Below the pieces are notes generated by a model that did not search any database, was not told where the DNA came from, and saw nothing but the letters and a program-made list of their open reading frames with translations. Below are positions 1 to 9,045 of a DNA stretch of 10,854 bases, piece by piece (positions within the stretch are counted from its first letter, which is position 1; each line of letters begins with the position of its first letter). The position numbers and the translations under genes are program-made. This DNA comes from Aquirhabdus sp. (GTDB taxonomy: Bacteria; Pseudomonadota; Gammaproteobacteria; Pseudomonadales; Moraxellaceae): NCBI GenBank assembly GCA_030151145.1, contig JASLEL010000201.1, positions 1-10,854 on the forward strand, given 5' to 3'.

Positions 1-1
1 C

Positions 2-38
2 AAAAAAAAGAGGAAAGACTGCTCGCCTTTCCTCTTTT
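2..38 (-). terminator. Intrinsic terminator after the mutarotase gene
   Basis: A perfect 12-bp inverted repeat (arms 6-17 and 27-38, 9-base loop) is followed on the minus strand by four more T residues (2-5), so it ends with a T-run. It lies 27 bases past the mutarotase stop. The plus-strand reading also ends in TTTT (35-38), so it may act on both strands and also stop a gene entering from the left of the window. Confidence 0.88.
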
Positions 39-64
39 AAGACTCAGACCCGCTGGGCACTCGC

Positions 65-988
65 TCAGTTCGCCAGCACCAGCTCATAGCTCACGAGCTG
101 CCCCGGCTGCAACGTCACGACTTCATCGCCGACCCGGCCACACTCGACACAGACCATATGCTGCCAGGCATCGGGAGGCATGTCGCCCAGACGCGCAGTC
201 TTCTCGACCCATGGATTCCACACGACGGCACTGGGACACTCGGGCGCCAGTACCCAGATATCATGCGCGTCCACACCGGTCTCAATCTGGTAGCGCCCTT
301 GCCCACCCTGATAGATGCGATCGGTCTCAGCTGTAAAGCGGATTGGATCGGCTTCACGCTGGTCATACCCCGCCTCAGGCGCAAGCTGATTATAAAATGG
401 CACCTGCTCCAAGCCCGTCACCGCAACCTGATCAATATCCGGCACGGCAAAGTAACTGTGGAAGGCAAAGGTAAAGTCAAACGGTGTCTCGTCGCTATTG
501 GCGACACTGAAGGTCAGGCGCAGGCTCTCCCCCAAGTGGACTTCGAGCATGGTCTGAAAGCGATATGGCCAGATGGCAAGGCTCTCATCGCATTCTTGCA
601 GGGTAAAGTACAACACATGTCCCGTCTCATCTGCGATGGCATGATGCAGGCTCCACGGCAGATTGCGCGCAAAACCATGCGAGATGATGTCGGGATTGGT
701 CGGGTGCTTGCCAAACCATGGAAAGCATAAGGGAATGCCACCGCGTATCGCACGCTGCGGCATGTAGTTGGCTGCCTCTGACATCCAGAGCAGCGGCGGG
801 TGGTCATGGCGCTGATATTCAAGCACCTGTGCACCCTGATAAGCAATCACCGCCCGGCAGTGCTGATTTTCCACCACCCAGACTGGCTGTCCTTCCTGTT
901 CGGTCGTCTGACCACGCCATTCACAATGCAATCCGGCAATGCGTGTACTTCGATCCAGTTTCTCTGGAGGAATCATGATACTGGTCAT
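65..988 (-). CDS. yeaD: D-hexose-6-phosphate mutarotase (YeaD type)
   Basis: Cytoplasmic aldose-1-epimerase-superfamily enzyme expected to interconvert the alpha and beta anomers of hexose 6-phosphates such as glucose 6-phosphate. The 307-residue protein is close to the usual family length of about 290-300. Visible family motifs are GGIPLCFPWFG (83-93), HGFAR (104-108), FHSYF with the likely catalytic His177, WNPW (257-260) and VCVECG with the likely catalytic Glu282. The substrate-binding Arg/His pattern fits YeaD/YMR099c rather than galactose mutarotase GalM. The first ATG is preferred because GGGAGG lies 8 bases upstream; the next in-frame ATG (codon 5) has no such site. There is no signal peptide. 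The gene appears to be monocistronic: it has its own candidate promoter and is followed at once by a strong terminator. Assignment to the family is firm; the exact sugar phosphate is inferred. Confidence 0.93.
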   Translation of the reverse strand: MTSIMIPPEKLDRSTRIAGLHCEWRGQTTEQEGQPVWVVENQHCRAVIAYQGAQVLEYQRHDHPPLLWMSEAANYMPQRAIRGGIPLCFPWFGKHPTNPDIISHGFARNLPWSLHHAIADETGHVLYFTLQECDESLAIWPYRFQTMLEVHLGESLRLTFSVANSDETPFDFTFAFHSYFAVPDIDQVAVTGLEQVPFYNQLAPEAGYDQREADPIRFTAETDRIYQGGQGRYQIETGVDAHDIWVLAPECPSAVVWNPWVEKTARLGDMPPDAWQHMVCVECGRVGDEVVTLQPGQLVSYELVLAN

Positions 989-1036
989 TGGTATAACCTC
1001 CCATGTTTCCCGACACTTAACGCTGCGGGACTTGAA

Positions 1037-1065
1037 TTAATAATACAAAAAGTTCATCTGAACAA
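1037..1065 (-). promoter_or_regulatory. Candidate sigma70 promoter for the mutarotase gene
   Basis: On the minus strand TTGTTC (1060-1065) is followed after exactly 17 bases by TATTAA (1037-1042), in a locally AT-rich patch 49 bases upstream of the mutarotase start. Each hexamer matches about four of six consensus positions. The call rests on spacing and location only. Confidence 0.4.
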
Positions 1066-1342
1066 GCCGATTTTAATGACGGTGCATGTCATTCTGATGA
1101 TCGGTCATTCCATTGGATACATCCGTGTACACCACATCCTGTGGCGATAGACAATCAGCAGCAAAAACCGACACGCATATGCATCCATGCACTCGGGCAG
1201 CCTGCTTCTGATCAGTCACTATCCTGATCACATCTTGCAATAAATCCTTTGCGGTACCACCCGATCAGGGGGATTCAGAATGACATGCACGTGCTGCTAT
1301 CAGCAAAGGTCATGCCAAAAACGCACAAACACAGGCCAAAAC
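1066..1342. other. Non-coding gap between mutarotase and ygiQ units
   Basis: This stretch lies between the candidate mutarotase promoter and the ygiQ terminator. I see no convincing gene on either strand. Its only distinct structure is the short inverted repeat at 1209-1230, listed separately. An ATG at 1280 has a good Shine-Dalgarno-like GGGGGA 6 bases upstream, but the frame runs through the ygiQ terminator and then antisense to ygiQ, so it is not called. Confidence 0.5.
1209..1230. repeat. Inverted repeat TGATCAG-N8-CTGATCA
   Basis: Two perfect 7-base arms (1209-1215, 1224-1230) surround an 8-base spacer in the non-coding gap. Both arms contain GATC. The geometry would suit a dimeric regulator site or a small hairpin, but there is no T-run, and it lies about 150 bases upstream of the candidate mutarotase promoter. 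Function unknown. Confidence 0.35.
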
Positions 1343-1377
1343 AAAAACGCCAGCACGATGACCTGCATCGGCTGGCG
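1343..1377 (-). terminator. Intrinsic terminator after ygiQ
   Basis: On the minus strand the arms CGCCAGC (1371-1377) and GCTGGCG (1348-1354) form a 7-bp GC-rich stem with a 16-base loop, followed by TTTTT (1343-1347). It starts about 30 bases after the ygiQ stop codon. A short A-run on the 5' side (1379-1382 on the plus strand) could extend the stem. Confidence 0.78.
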
Positions 1378-1407
1378 ATTTTACAAGCTTATGGATTGTT
1401 TATCTTT

Positions 1408-3789
<2,382 letters not shown>

Positions 3790-3898
3790 AATGAGTCGGT
3801 CTTCCGGCTAGGCTAAACAATGATCGCGAAACAAAAGCGAAAACCACCCCGCCACCGACATCCCGGAGGATCAGCGCAAGAGTGGATGAAAACTGCTC

Positions 3899-3907
3899 AT
3901 TTTAGCA
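3899..3907 (-). promoter_or_regulatory. Candidate extended -10 promoter element for ygiQ
   Basis: On the minus strand TGCTAAAAT fits the extended -10 form TGn-TAnAAT, about 110 bases upstream of the ygiQ start and downstream of the protease gene. No good -35 hexamer is seen at 17 bases, which extended -10 promoters can tolerate. An imperfectly placed inverted repeat GGATTC/GAATCC (3914-3919, 3929-3934) lies just upstream and could be an operator. Confidence 0.35.
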
Positions 3908-3936
3908 TGAATTGGATTCAATAGGGAGGAATCCAG

Positions 3937-3956
3937 AAAAGCCGTGTGTAGCGGCT
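3937..3956 (-). terminator. Weak candidate terminator after the M50 protease gene
   Basis: On the minus strand AGCCG (3952-3956) and CGGCT (3940-3944) form a 5-bp stem with a 7-base loop, followed by T residues (3937-3939, plus the T that pairs at 3940). It starts 10 bases after the protease stop. The stem is short, so read-through into ygiQ is possible. Confidence 0.4.
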
Positions 3957-3966
3957 GACGTCGCCT

Positions 3967-4674
3967 TCAGATCTGCTGGTGCAGCTCGTAAGTCATCAGG
4001 CCGAGAAATACCACCAGCCCTAAGTAAAGTACGCCATAGTTGACACGGGTATTCAGCGGTACATCATAGTATTCAGGCGCGATGGTTGAGCGGCCCTTAT
4101 GCAGATCCCATGCGGCTTTGAGCTGCGGATAGGCCAGTATCGCCACCAGAATCAGCATCGGACTTGGATGGTAGAGGAAGAGCACGATCAACAGCGGCAC
4201 CCCGATAAACCAGACTTTAGGCGAGATAATGGCCGTGATGCGACCACCATCCAAGGGCGAGATCGGAATGAGGTTAAACAGATTGATCATGAAGCCCGAG
4301 TACGCCAGCGCCATGAGCAACTGGCTACCGGTATCGCGGGCGAAGTAATAACACACCAGCGCTGCCAGCGACCCCACGATGGGTCCGGCAAAGCCGACAT
4401 AGGCCTCGGTCTCGACGCTGTGCGGCATCTCCTTCATCTGGATCCATGCCCCGACGAAGGGAATAAAAGTCGGCACACCGACATCGAGTCCGCGCTGGCG
4501 CGCCGCGATATAGTGACCCATTTCATGGCAAAAGATCAGCAGGACAAAACCGACCGCATAGCGCCAACCAAACAAAAAGGAATAGGCCACCATGGAGATG
4601 ATCATGGTGCCGCCGGTGGTGAAGAGTTTCCCCAGCTTACCCGCGGCTAACAGCCAGACCAAAAGCTTACCCAT
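3967..4674 (-). CDS. M50 family site-2 protease (intramembrane metalloprotease)
   Basis: Integral inner-membrane zinc protease that cleaves substrates within or near the membrane. The 235-residue protein carries the zinc motif HEMGH (50-54, His50 and His54 as ligands, Glu51 catalytic) at the end of the first strongly hydrophobic segment (about 24-49), and the second S2P signature NLIPISPLDGGR (134-145), where Asp142 would be the third zinc ligand. About six hydrophobic segments are visible (about 24-49, 92-110, 118-138, 153-168, 171-183, 213-228). It has no PDZ domain as in RseP and no CBS domains, so it is a minimal core S2P and RseP-like function in the sigmaE response is unlikely. The ATG start has AGGA-rich sequence just upstream. 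It starts 36 bases after the DUF2167 gene, suggesting one transcript. The substrate is unknown; the neighbouring membrane protein is a candidate only by position. Confidence 0.92.
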   Translation of the reverse strand: MGKLLVWLLAAGKLGKLFTTGGTMIISMVAYSFLFGWRYAVGFVLLIFCHEMGHYIAARQRGLDVGVPTFIPFVGAWIQMKEMPHSVETEAYVGFAGPIVGSLAALVCYYFARDTGSQLLMALAYSGFMINLFNLIPISPLDGGRITAIISPKVWFIGVPLLIVLFLYHPSPMLILVAILAYPQLKAAWDLHKGRSTIAPEYYDVPLNTRVNYGVLYLGLVVFLGLMTYELHQQI

Positions 4675-4710
4675 GATGTCCTATTCCTGCATTAGCCCAT
4701 GACCTGCCGA

Positions 4711-5796
4711 TTATACACCCGAGGGGTTGTGATCCGATGGCGGGGTGTGAGGCTGGGTCTCTGCCTTAGTCGTGACAGGCGATGCCACTTCCGGCGCAAC
4801 CACGGGTGCAGCCTCTGGTACTGGTGCTGCGGCAGCGGCAACCGGTGTCGTAGCGACAGGTACAGCTTTCTTGCGACCAAACAGCTTACGCGCCCATGCC
4901 GCAACGGCAATCGCAGCGATCACGATCACTTTTTTCAGTGCGATGAGAAGTAGCATCAACTTGCCGAACAGCCCCAGCTTGGCTGCAACCCCACCAGCCA
5001 CCAGTGCAGCAAGACCGTATTCCGCGACATGGTCGGTCTTGCTGTCAAAGTCATTATAGGTATTGCCGGGAGTAAACTCGGTGGCATTCAGCACCGCTGG
5101 CATCTCTGCCTTGATATCACTCATCTGCGACATGCCCGAGACCGCAGTCAGCACCAGCACGCCTTTACGGCCCAGCACACGGATATTATAGTTCAGCGTA
5201 TGCTCAGGCGCGCCGGAGACGGACAGCTCCTTGGCCCAGTAGAACTTATGGGTGTCTTTGTTGTAGGTGGGTTTTTCCGCCCAGCCCACGAGGGTCGCAG
5301 CCGGATAACCAGACTTAGTACGCTCGGCATTCTGATCTTCGGTCTGCTTCTGCATGTCTTTGAGCAGATCATCATAATTAATCTGATCGGCATCGCTGTC
5401 TTTGACATGACCGTCTTCATTATAGGTGATAATCACCCCCCAGCCTTCCTGGCTTAAGACATCGTGTGCGGCTGGCACCACCATGCCCAGCGTCTGTTCA
5501 CCACTGGGCGGATTGCCCCAGGCATCTTCCAGCACACGGCGGGTATCTGCAGGCGACAGGTATTTAAAGGTATCCGGCAGGTTCAGGGTCGCAATGCCGC
5601 CCGGCAGGGCGATCTTGCCCGACTGGTAATGCAGGGTCGCCAGAAACTCCTCGGCGGTCATTTTCTTACCGCTCTCGGCAGCAGGCGCAGAGGCTGTGGC
5701 ATCAGCCGCAGGCACATCCGCATAAACCGGCACAGCCAGCAGCAGGGCAACGGACATCGCTAATGGTGACAGTAAGTGTGGCAAACGTTTAATCAT
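4711..5796 (-). CDS. DUF2167 domain exported membrane-anchored protein
   Basis: Member of the DUF2167 family, function unknown. The 361-residue protein begins with a clear signal peptide: basic MIKR, a hydrophobic core (about 8-24), and a VYA site with likely cleavage after Ala26. A short Ala/Ser-rich linker leads to the DUF2167 domain (about 45-280). Recognisable family features are the WGNPP motif (93-97), the acidic DGHVKDSDAD segment (128-137), GW near 171-172, YWAKEL (186-191), the LNYNIRVLGR segment (201-210) and the DHVAEYGLAALVAGG run (255-269). A hydrophobic segment (about 277-300) followed by basic WARKLFGRKK suggests a C-terminal membrane anchor with a cytoplasmic tail. Residues 313-350 are Ala/Pro/Val-rich and probably disordered. 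Much of the protein would therefore be periplasmic. The ATG has GGAAG 8 bases upstream. The gene is isolated from cysG by a strong terminator and probably leads an operon with the M50 protease. Confidence 0.9.
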   Translation of the reverse strand: MIKRLPHLLSPLAMSVALLLAVPVYADVPAADATASAPAAESGKKMTAEEFLATLHYQSGKIALPGGIATLNLPDTFKYLSPADTRRVLEDAWGNPPSGEQTLGMVVPAAHDVLSQEGWGVIITYNEDGHVKDSDADQINYDDLLKDMQKQTEDQNAERTKSGYPAATLVGWAEKPTYNKDTHKFYWAKELSVSGAPEHTLNYNIRVLGRKGVLVLTAVSGMSQMSDIKAEMPAVLNATEFTPGNTYNDFDSKTDHVAEYGLAALVAGGVAAKLGLFGKLMLLLIALKKVIVIAAIAVAAWARKLFGRKKAVPVATTPVAAAAAPVPEAAPVVAPEVASPVTTKAETQPHTPPSDHNPSGV

Positions 5797-5914
5797 GATT
5801 TATCTTCCTTCTTCTCATTAATTCACACAACACACACAATAGTTACAGACTCTAACATAGCCCATATGACACTCACCACCCCATTAATTAAAAACTTAAG
5901 CTGATCTTTTACAT

Positions 5915-5944
5915 AAAAAAAACCGCCTGATGTCATCAGGCGGT
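5915..5944 (-). terminator. Strong intrinsic terminator after cysG
   Basis: A perfect 9-bp stem, ACCGCCTGA (5922-5930) with TCAGGCGGT (5936-5944), closes a 5-base loop, and on the minus strand is followed by seven T residues (5915-5921). It lies 38 bases past the cysG stop. It separates the siroheme gene from the DUF2167 gene. The bases from here to 5797 are AT-rich and must hold the DUF2167 promoter, but no hexamer pair stands out. Confidence 0.93.
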
Positions 5945-5982
5945 CATTCCGGTCCACGAGAGATTCGTGATCTGCTACTGAC

Positions 5983-7365
5983 CTAATCCAGCCAGCGCAG
6001 CTTGTCACGCAAACGTACCACCTCACCGATAATGGTCAATGTTGGGGCATGGATCGCCTGTCCTTCGATCTGATCGGCAATGGTGGCGACGGTGCCGACC
6101 ACGACCTGCTGATCCGGCGTCGTGCCTTTGCTGACCAGCGCAACCGGCATATCACCACGCAGCCCATGGGCGATCAGCTGACGGCAAATCTCGCGCAGGC
6201 CGACGAGGCCCATATACAGCACCAGCGTCTGGCGCTCATAGACCAGCTCATCCCACGGCAGAGATGGCGAGCCTTCTTTCTGATGTCCCGTGAGGAAGCG
6301 CACGCTCTGCGCATAATCACGATGGGTCAGTGGAATCCCGGCATAGGCGCTACAGCCCGATGCCGCCGTGATGCCCGGCACCACCTGAAAGCTCACGCCA
6401 GCCGCGACTAACTCCTCAATCTCCTCGCCACCACGACCAAAGATAAAGGGATCACCGCCTTTTAGACGGCAGACGCGCTTGCCGGATTTGGCCAGCCGCA
6501 CCAAGAGCTCATTGATCCCTTCCTGCGGTACGGCATGATTGGCGCGCTCTTTACCCACATAGATTTTCTCGGCGTCGCGGCGCACCATGTCGAGGATCGG
6601 TGGCGAGACCAAGCGGTCATACACCACGACATCCGCCTGCTGCATCAGGCGCAGCGCCTTGAAGGTCAGCAGATCCGGATCACCGGGACCAGCACCGACG
6701 AGGTATACCTCACCTTGATAGGGCTTGGACTGCCATTCGGCCAACGCACCCAGCATCGCGCCATCTGCACGCTCGCGCATCCCATTCAGCACATCCTCGG
6801 CGATGGGTCCGGCGTAGAGCTGCTCCCAGAACACGCGACGCTCGTCGGGATTCTTGATCGCGGCTTTGACCTGTGGTCGCCATGCGCCCGAGAAGGCCGC
6901 CAGATCGCCGTAGCGCATGGGAACCAGCGACTCGATCTTGCTGCGTAGCTGACGCGAGAGGACCGGAGATGCACCATTACTCGAGATCGAAATCAGCAGC
7001 GGCGAACGATCAACGATAGCGGGCACGATGAAGCGGCAGTGCGCCGGATCATCCACGGCATTGACCAACACGCCTTGGGCTTCAGCATCGGCAAACACCT
7101 GCTGGTTAATGGCACTATCGTCGGTTGCGGCGATCACCAGACGATAACGGGTCAGATCCAGATCAGGGGTATAGCCCGCCTGCACGACCTGACCGCCCGA
7201 TTGCCTCGCCTGCGCTGCAAGCTCTGCGATCACCTCCAGCGCCAATACATCCAATACGGCACCAGCACGCACCAAGAGATCGGCCTTGCGCAGGGCGATC
7301 TGACCGCCACCGACGATGAGGCAGTGTTGCTTTTGCAGGCGTAAGGCAATGGGGAGCACGTCCAT
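5983..7365 (-). CDS. cysG: Siroheme synthase CysG (SUMT / dehydrogenase / ferrochelatase)
   Basis: Trifunctional cytoplasmic enzyme converting uroporphyrinogen III to siroheme, the cofactor of sulfite and nitrite reductases, through two SAM-dependent methylations, NAD-dependent dehydrogenation and iron insertion. The N-terminal CysG-B part (about 1-210) has the NAD-binding GGG (19-21), Asp105, equivalent to catalytic Asp104 of Salmonella CysG, and Ser129, equivalent to the phosphorylated Ser128. The C-terminal CysG-A methyltransferase has GAGPGDPDLLT (224-234), VVYDRL with Asp250 and LYMGL with Met385, matching Asp248 and Met382 of E. coli. The length of 460 matches the usual 457. I start at ATG 7365 because MDVLPI aligns with the E. 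coli MDHLPI start; the frame opens 15 bases earlier at a TTG with no ribosome site. The gene lies 122 bases downstream of serS, a pairing also found in Pseudomonas, and ends at a strong terminator. Confidence 0.97.
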   Translation of the reverse strand: MDVLPIALRLQKQHCLIVGGGQIALRKADLLVRAGAVLDVLALEVIAELAAQARQSGGQVVQAGYTPDLDLTRYRLVIAATDDSAINQQVFADAEAQGVLVNAVDDPAHCRFIVPAIVDRSPLLISISSNGASPVLSRQLRSKIESLVPMRYGDLAAFSGAWRPQVKAAIKNPDERRVFWEQLYAGPIAEDVLNGMRERADGAMLGALAEWQSKPYQGEVYLVGAGPGDPDLLTFKALRLMQQADVVVYDRLVSPPILDMVRRDAEKIYVGKERANHAVPQEGINELLVRLAKSGKRVCRLKGGDPFIFGRGGEEIEELVAAGVSFQVVPGITAASGCSAYAGIPLTHRDYAQSVRFLTGHQKEGSPSLPWDELVYERQTLVLYMGLVGLREICRQLIAHGLRGDMPVALVSKGTTPDQQVVVGTVATIADQIEGQAIHAPTLTIIGEVVRLRDKLRWLD

Positions 7366-7417
7366 GGGTCTACTCGTCAAGCTAATGAATTTATGAAACT
7401 AATTTCTTGTTATGGTC

Positions 7418-7450
7418 ATGGCGAATGCAACCTGATGCTGCACCCGCCAT
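7418..7450 (-). other. Hairpin in the serS-cysG intergenic region
   Basis: In minus-strand RNA, bases 7450-7439 pair with 7429-7418 over 12 continuous pairs: ten Watson-Crick and two G-U wobbles, with a 9-base loop. On the plus strand the same two positions are A-C mismatches, so the structure favours the RNA made from serS and cysG. There is no T-run after it, so it is not a standard terminator. It sits 37 bases after the serS stop and 52 before the cysG ATG. It could protect the serS mRNA 3' end, act as a Rho or processing site, or control cysG; none of these is shown by the sequence. Confidence 0.55.
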
Positions 7451-7487
7451 ACAAAACTCAGCGTACCATCTATGAATCGATCAGCTA

Positions 7488-8759
7488 TTAACGGATCAGC
7501 TCAGCACCGCTTAAGTACGGACGCAGGGCTTCCGGAATACGGATCGAACCATCCGCCTGCTGATGGTTTTCCATCAGGGCCAGCAGGGTACGACCGACCG
7601 CAAGGCCAGAGCCATTTAAGGTATGCACGAACTCGGTGCGCTTGTCCTGCTTAAAACGCGCTTTCATGCGGCGGGCCTGAAAGTCGCCAAACATCGAGCA
7701 ACTCGAAATCTCGCGATAGGTGTTCTGACTCGGCAGCCAGACTTCGATGTCGTAGGTCTTGGAGGCCGAGAAGCCCATATCGCCACCACAGAGCAGGACG
7801 ACACGATACGGCAGCTCAAGCGCTTGCAGGATGGCCTCGGCATGACCGGTCAGGGTTTCTAAGGTCGCCGACGCCTCTTCGGGCTTGACGATCTGCACCA
7901 GCTCGACTTTTTCAAACTGATGCTGACGGATCAGACCGCGTGTATCACGGCCATAAGAGCCTGCCTCACTACGGAAGCATGGTGTGTGGGCAACGAATTT
8001 CAGCGGCAGGGCCTTCTCATCGATGATCTCGTCACGTACGAGGTTGGTCACCGGCACTTCGGCGGTCGGGATCAGGTAATAGGGTTTGTCACCCGACAGC
8101 TTAAACAGGTCTTCCTCAAACTTTGGCAACTGACCGGTACCGCGGAGGCTCTCGGCATTGACCATGAATGGCACATAGACTTCGGTATAGCCGTGTTTGG
8201 TCGCGTGGGTATCAATCATAAACTGCGTCAGCGCGCGTTGCAGACGGGCGGGCGACCCTTTCAGCACACTAAAGCGTGAACCGGTGATCTGGGTCGCCTT
8301 GGTGAAGTCGAGTCCGCCCATGCCCTCACCCAAATCGGTGTGGTCTTTGACCTCGAAATCAAAGCTGCGCGGGCTGCCCCATGTGCGTACTTCGACATTG
8401 TCATGCTCATCCTTGCCTGCCGGGACGCTCTCGTCCGGCATATTCGGAATCGCCAGTGCATGGGTCTCGATCTCGGCTTGCAGCGCGTCAAACTCGGCTT
8501 CGACGGCTTTCACCTCCTCACCCACCGCCTGCATACGCGCCATGAGGGCGCTTGCATCGCCACCGGCTTTTTTGATCTGGCCGACTTCTTTGGCACCGTT
8601 GTTGCGCTCGGCTTGCAAGGACTCGGTACGGCCTTGCAGGGATTTACGGCGGGCTTCAAGGCCCTCCCAGAGCGCCGTGTCCAGTTGCAGGCCTTTACGC
8701 TTAGCCAGCGCGGCATTGATGACATCCAGTTGATTACGCAGCAATTTAGGGTCTAGCAT
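7488..8759 (-). CDS. serS: Serine--tRNA ligase (seryl-tRNA synthetase)
   Basis: Class II aminoacyl-tRNA synthetase that activates serine with ATP and charges tRNASer (and tRNASec where present) in the cytoplasm; it works as a homodimer. The N-terminal residues of about 25-105 form the helical coiled-coil arm that grips the long variable arm of tRNASer. The catalytic core shows IPTAEVP (230-236), motif 2 around CFRSEAGSYGRDTRGL (261-276) and motif 3 NGSGLAVGRTL (382-392). The length of 423 fits the usual 420-430. The open frame extends 44 codons further upstream to 8891, but MLDPKLLRNQ matches the known SerRS N-terminus (E. coli MLDPNLLRN), so the start is at 8759. The ribosome site there is weak. 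No T-rich terminator follows; a hairpin lies 37 bases downstream and cysG follows on the same strand, so the two may share a transcript. Confidence 0.98.
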   Translation of the reverse strand: MLDPKLLRNQLDVINAALAKRKGLQLDTALWEGLEARRKSLQGRTESLQAERNNGAKEVGQIKKAGGDASALMARMQAVGEEVKAVEAEFDALQAEIETHALAIPNMPDESVPAGKDEHDNVEVRTWGSPRSFDFEVKDHTDLGEGMGGLDFTKATQITGSRFSVLKGSPARLQRALTQFMIDTHATKHGYTEVYVPFMVNAESLRGTGQLPKFEEDLFKLSGDKPYYLIPTAEVPVTNLVRDEIIDEKALPLKFVAHTPCFRSEAGSYGRDTRGLIRQHQFEKVELVQIVKPEEASATLETLTGHAEAILQALELPYRVVLLCGGDMGFSASKTYDIEVWLPSQNTYREISSCSMFGDFQARRMKARFKQDKRTEFVHTLNGSGLAVGRTLLALMENHQQADGSIRIPEALRPYLSGAELIR

Positions 8760-8804
8760 CGCGGGTCCATACTTTTTAAAAGCGGTGTGAAAAGAAGAGA
8801 TCTG

Positions 8805-8821
8805 AAAAAATAAGATATATA
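8805..8821 (-). promoter_or_regulatory. AT-rich possible -10 region of serS
   Basis: The minus strand carries a run of TATATATCTTATTTTTT about 45-60 bases upstream of the serS ATG. Several overlapping -10-like hexamers fit, the best -35 match being TTACAC 16 bases upstream of a TATTTT. No single arrangement is convincing, so this only marks the most probable area. Confidence 0.22.
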
Positions 8822-8911
8822 GCCCATAGTGTAAGGGGTTTGGCGTCTGTGTGGTAGATGATTCTGGCAGGTGATCGGACCACTTGCCCAATCTGTCATA
8901 GGGGGTAGCCT

Positions 8912-8940
8912 TTTACTTTCAGGCAAGGCTCAGGTAGAGT
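8912..8940 (+). promoter_or_regulatory. Candidate sigma70 promoter for paeA
   Basis: TTTACT (8912-8917) and TAGAGT (8935-8940) are separated by exactly 17 bases, each matching four of six consensus positions. Transcription would begin near 8947, giving a leader of about 100 bases before the GTG at 9046. A short inverted repeat AGCCTT/AAGGCT (8907-8912, 8925-8930) overlaps the -35 and spacer. Confidence 0.38.
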
Positions 8941-8942
8941 GG

Positions 8943-9021
8943 CAGACGTGATGAGGTCGGACAAAAAAGCCCGCTGATTCCACTCATGAAGTGAACACCA
9001 AGGCTGATTCCCTCACGTCTG
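8943..9021. repeat. Nested inverted and direct repeats in the paeA leader
   Basis: CAGACGTGA (8943-8951) is repeated in perfect inverted form as TCACGTCTG (9013-9021), 61 bases apart. Between them lies a 9-base direct repeat GCTGATTCC (8973-8981 and 9003-9011) with a 30-base period, and a small CACT-N5-AGTG hairpin (8981-8993). The arrangement covers the likely transcription start and leader of paeA. It may be an operator array or an RNA fold closed by the outer repeat; chance cannot be excluded for any single element. Confidence 0.45.
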
Positions 9022-9045
9022 ATCCGCCAATCAAGGACCTTATCC

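Noticed and set aside
158..730. 190-codon plus-strand frame antisense to the mutarotase gene
   Set aside because: The opposite strand encodes a complete enzyme with all motifs; this frame has no recognisable domain or ribosome site.
4099..4650. 183-codon plus-strand frame antisense to the M50 protease
   Set aside because: Arg/His/Asp/Gln-rich translation typical of the complement of a membrane protein gene.
5823..6026. 67-codon minus-strand frame past the end of cysG
   Set aside because: It overlaps the cysG 3' end in another frame and spans the strong terminator, with no ribosome site.
7366..7380. TTG start five codons upstream of the cysG ATG
   Set aside because: It has no ribosome binding site, and MDVLPI at the ATG aligns with the known CysG start.
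7479..7501. Direct repeat GATCAGCT across the serS stop
   Set aside because: Only 8 bases, partly inside coding sequence; chance is the simplest explanation.
8197..8733. 178-codon plus-strand frame antisense to serS
   Set aside because: Ser/Ala/Arg-rich low-complexity translation opposite the coiled-coil arm of SerRS.
8760..8891. In-frame 44-codon N-terminal extension of SerRS
   Set aside because: The family N-terminus MLDPxLLRN begins at 8759, and the extension is unlike SerRS and overlaps the AT-rich probable promoter.
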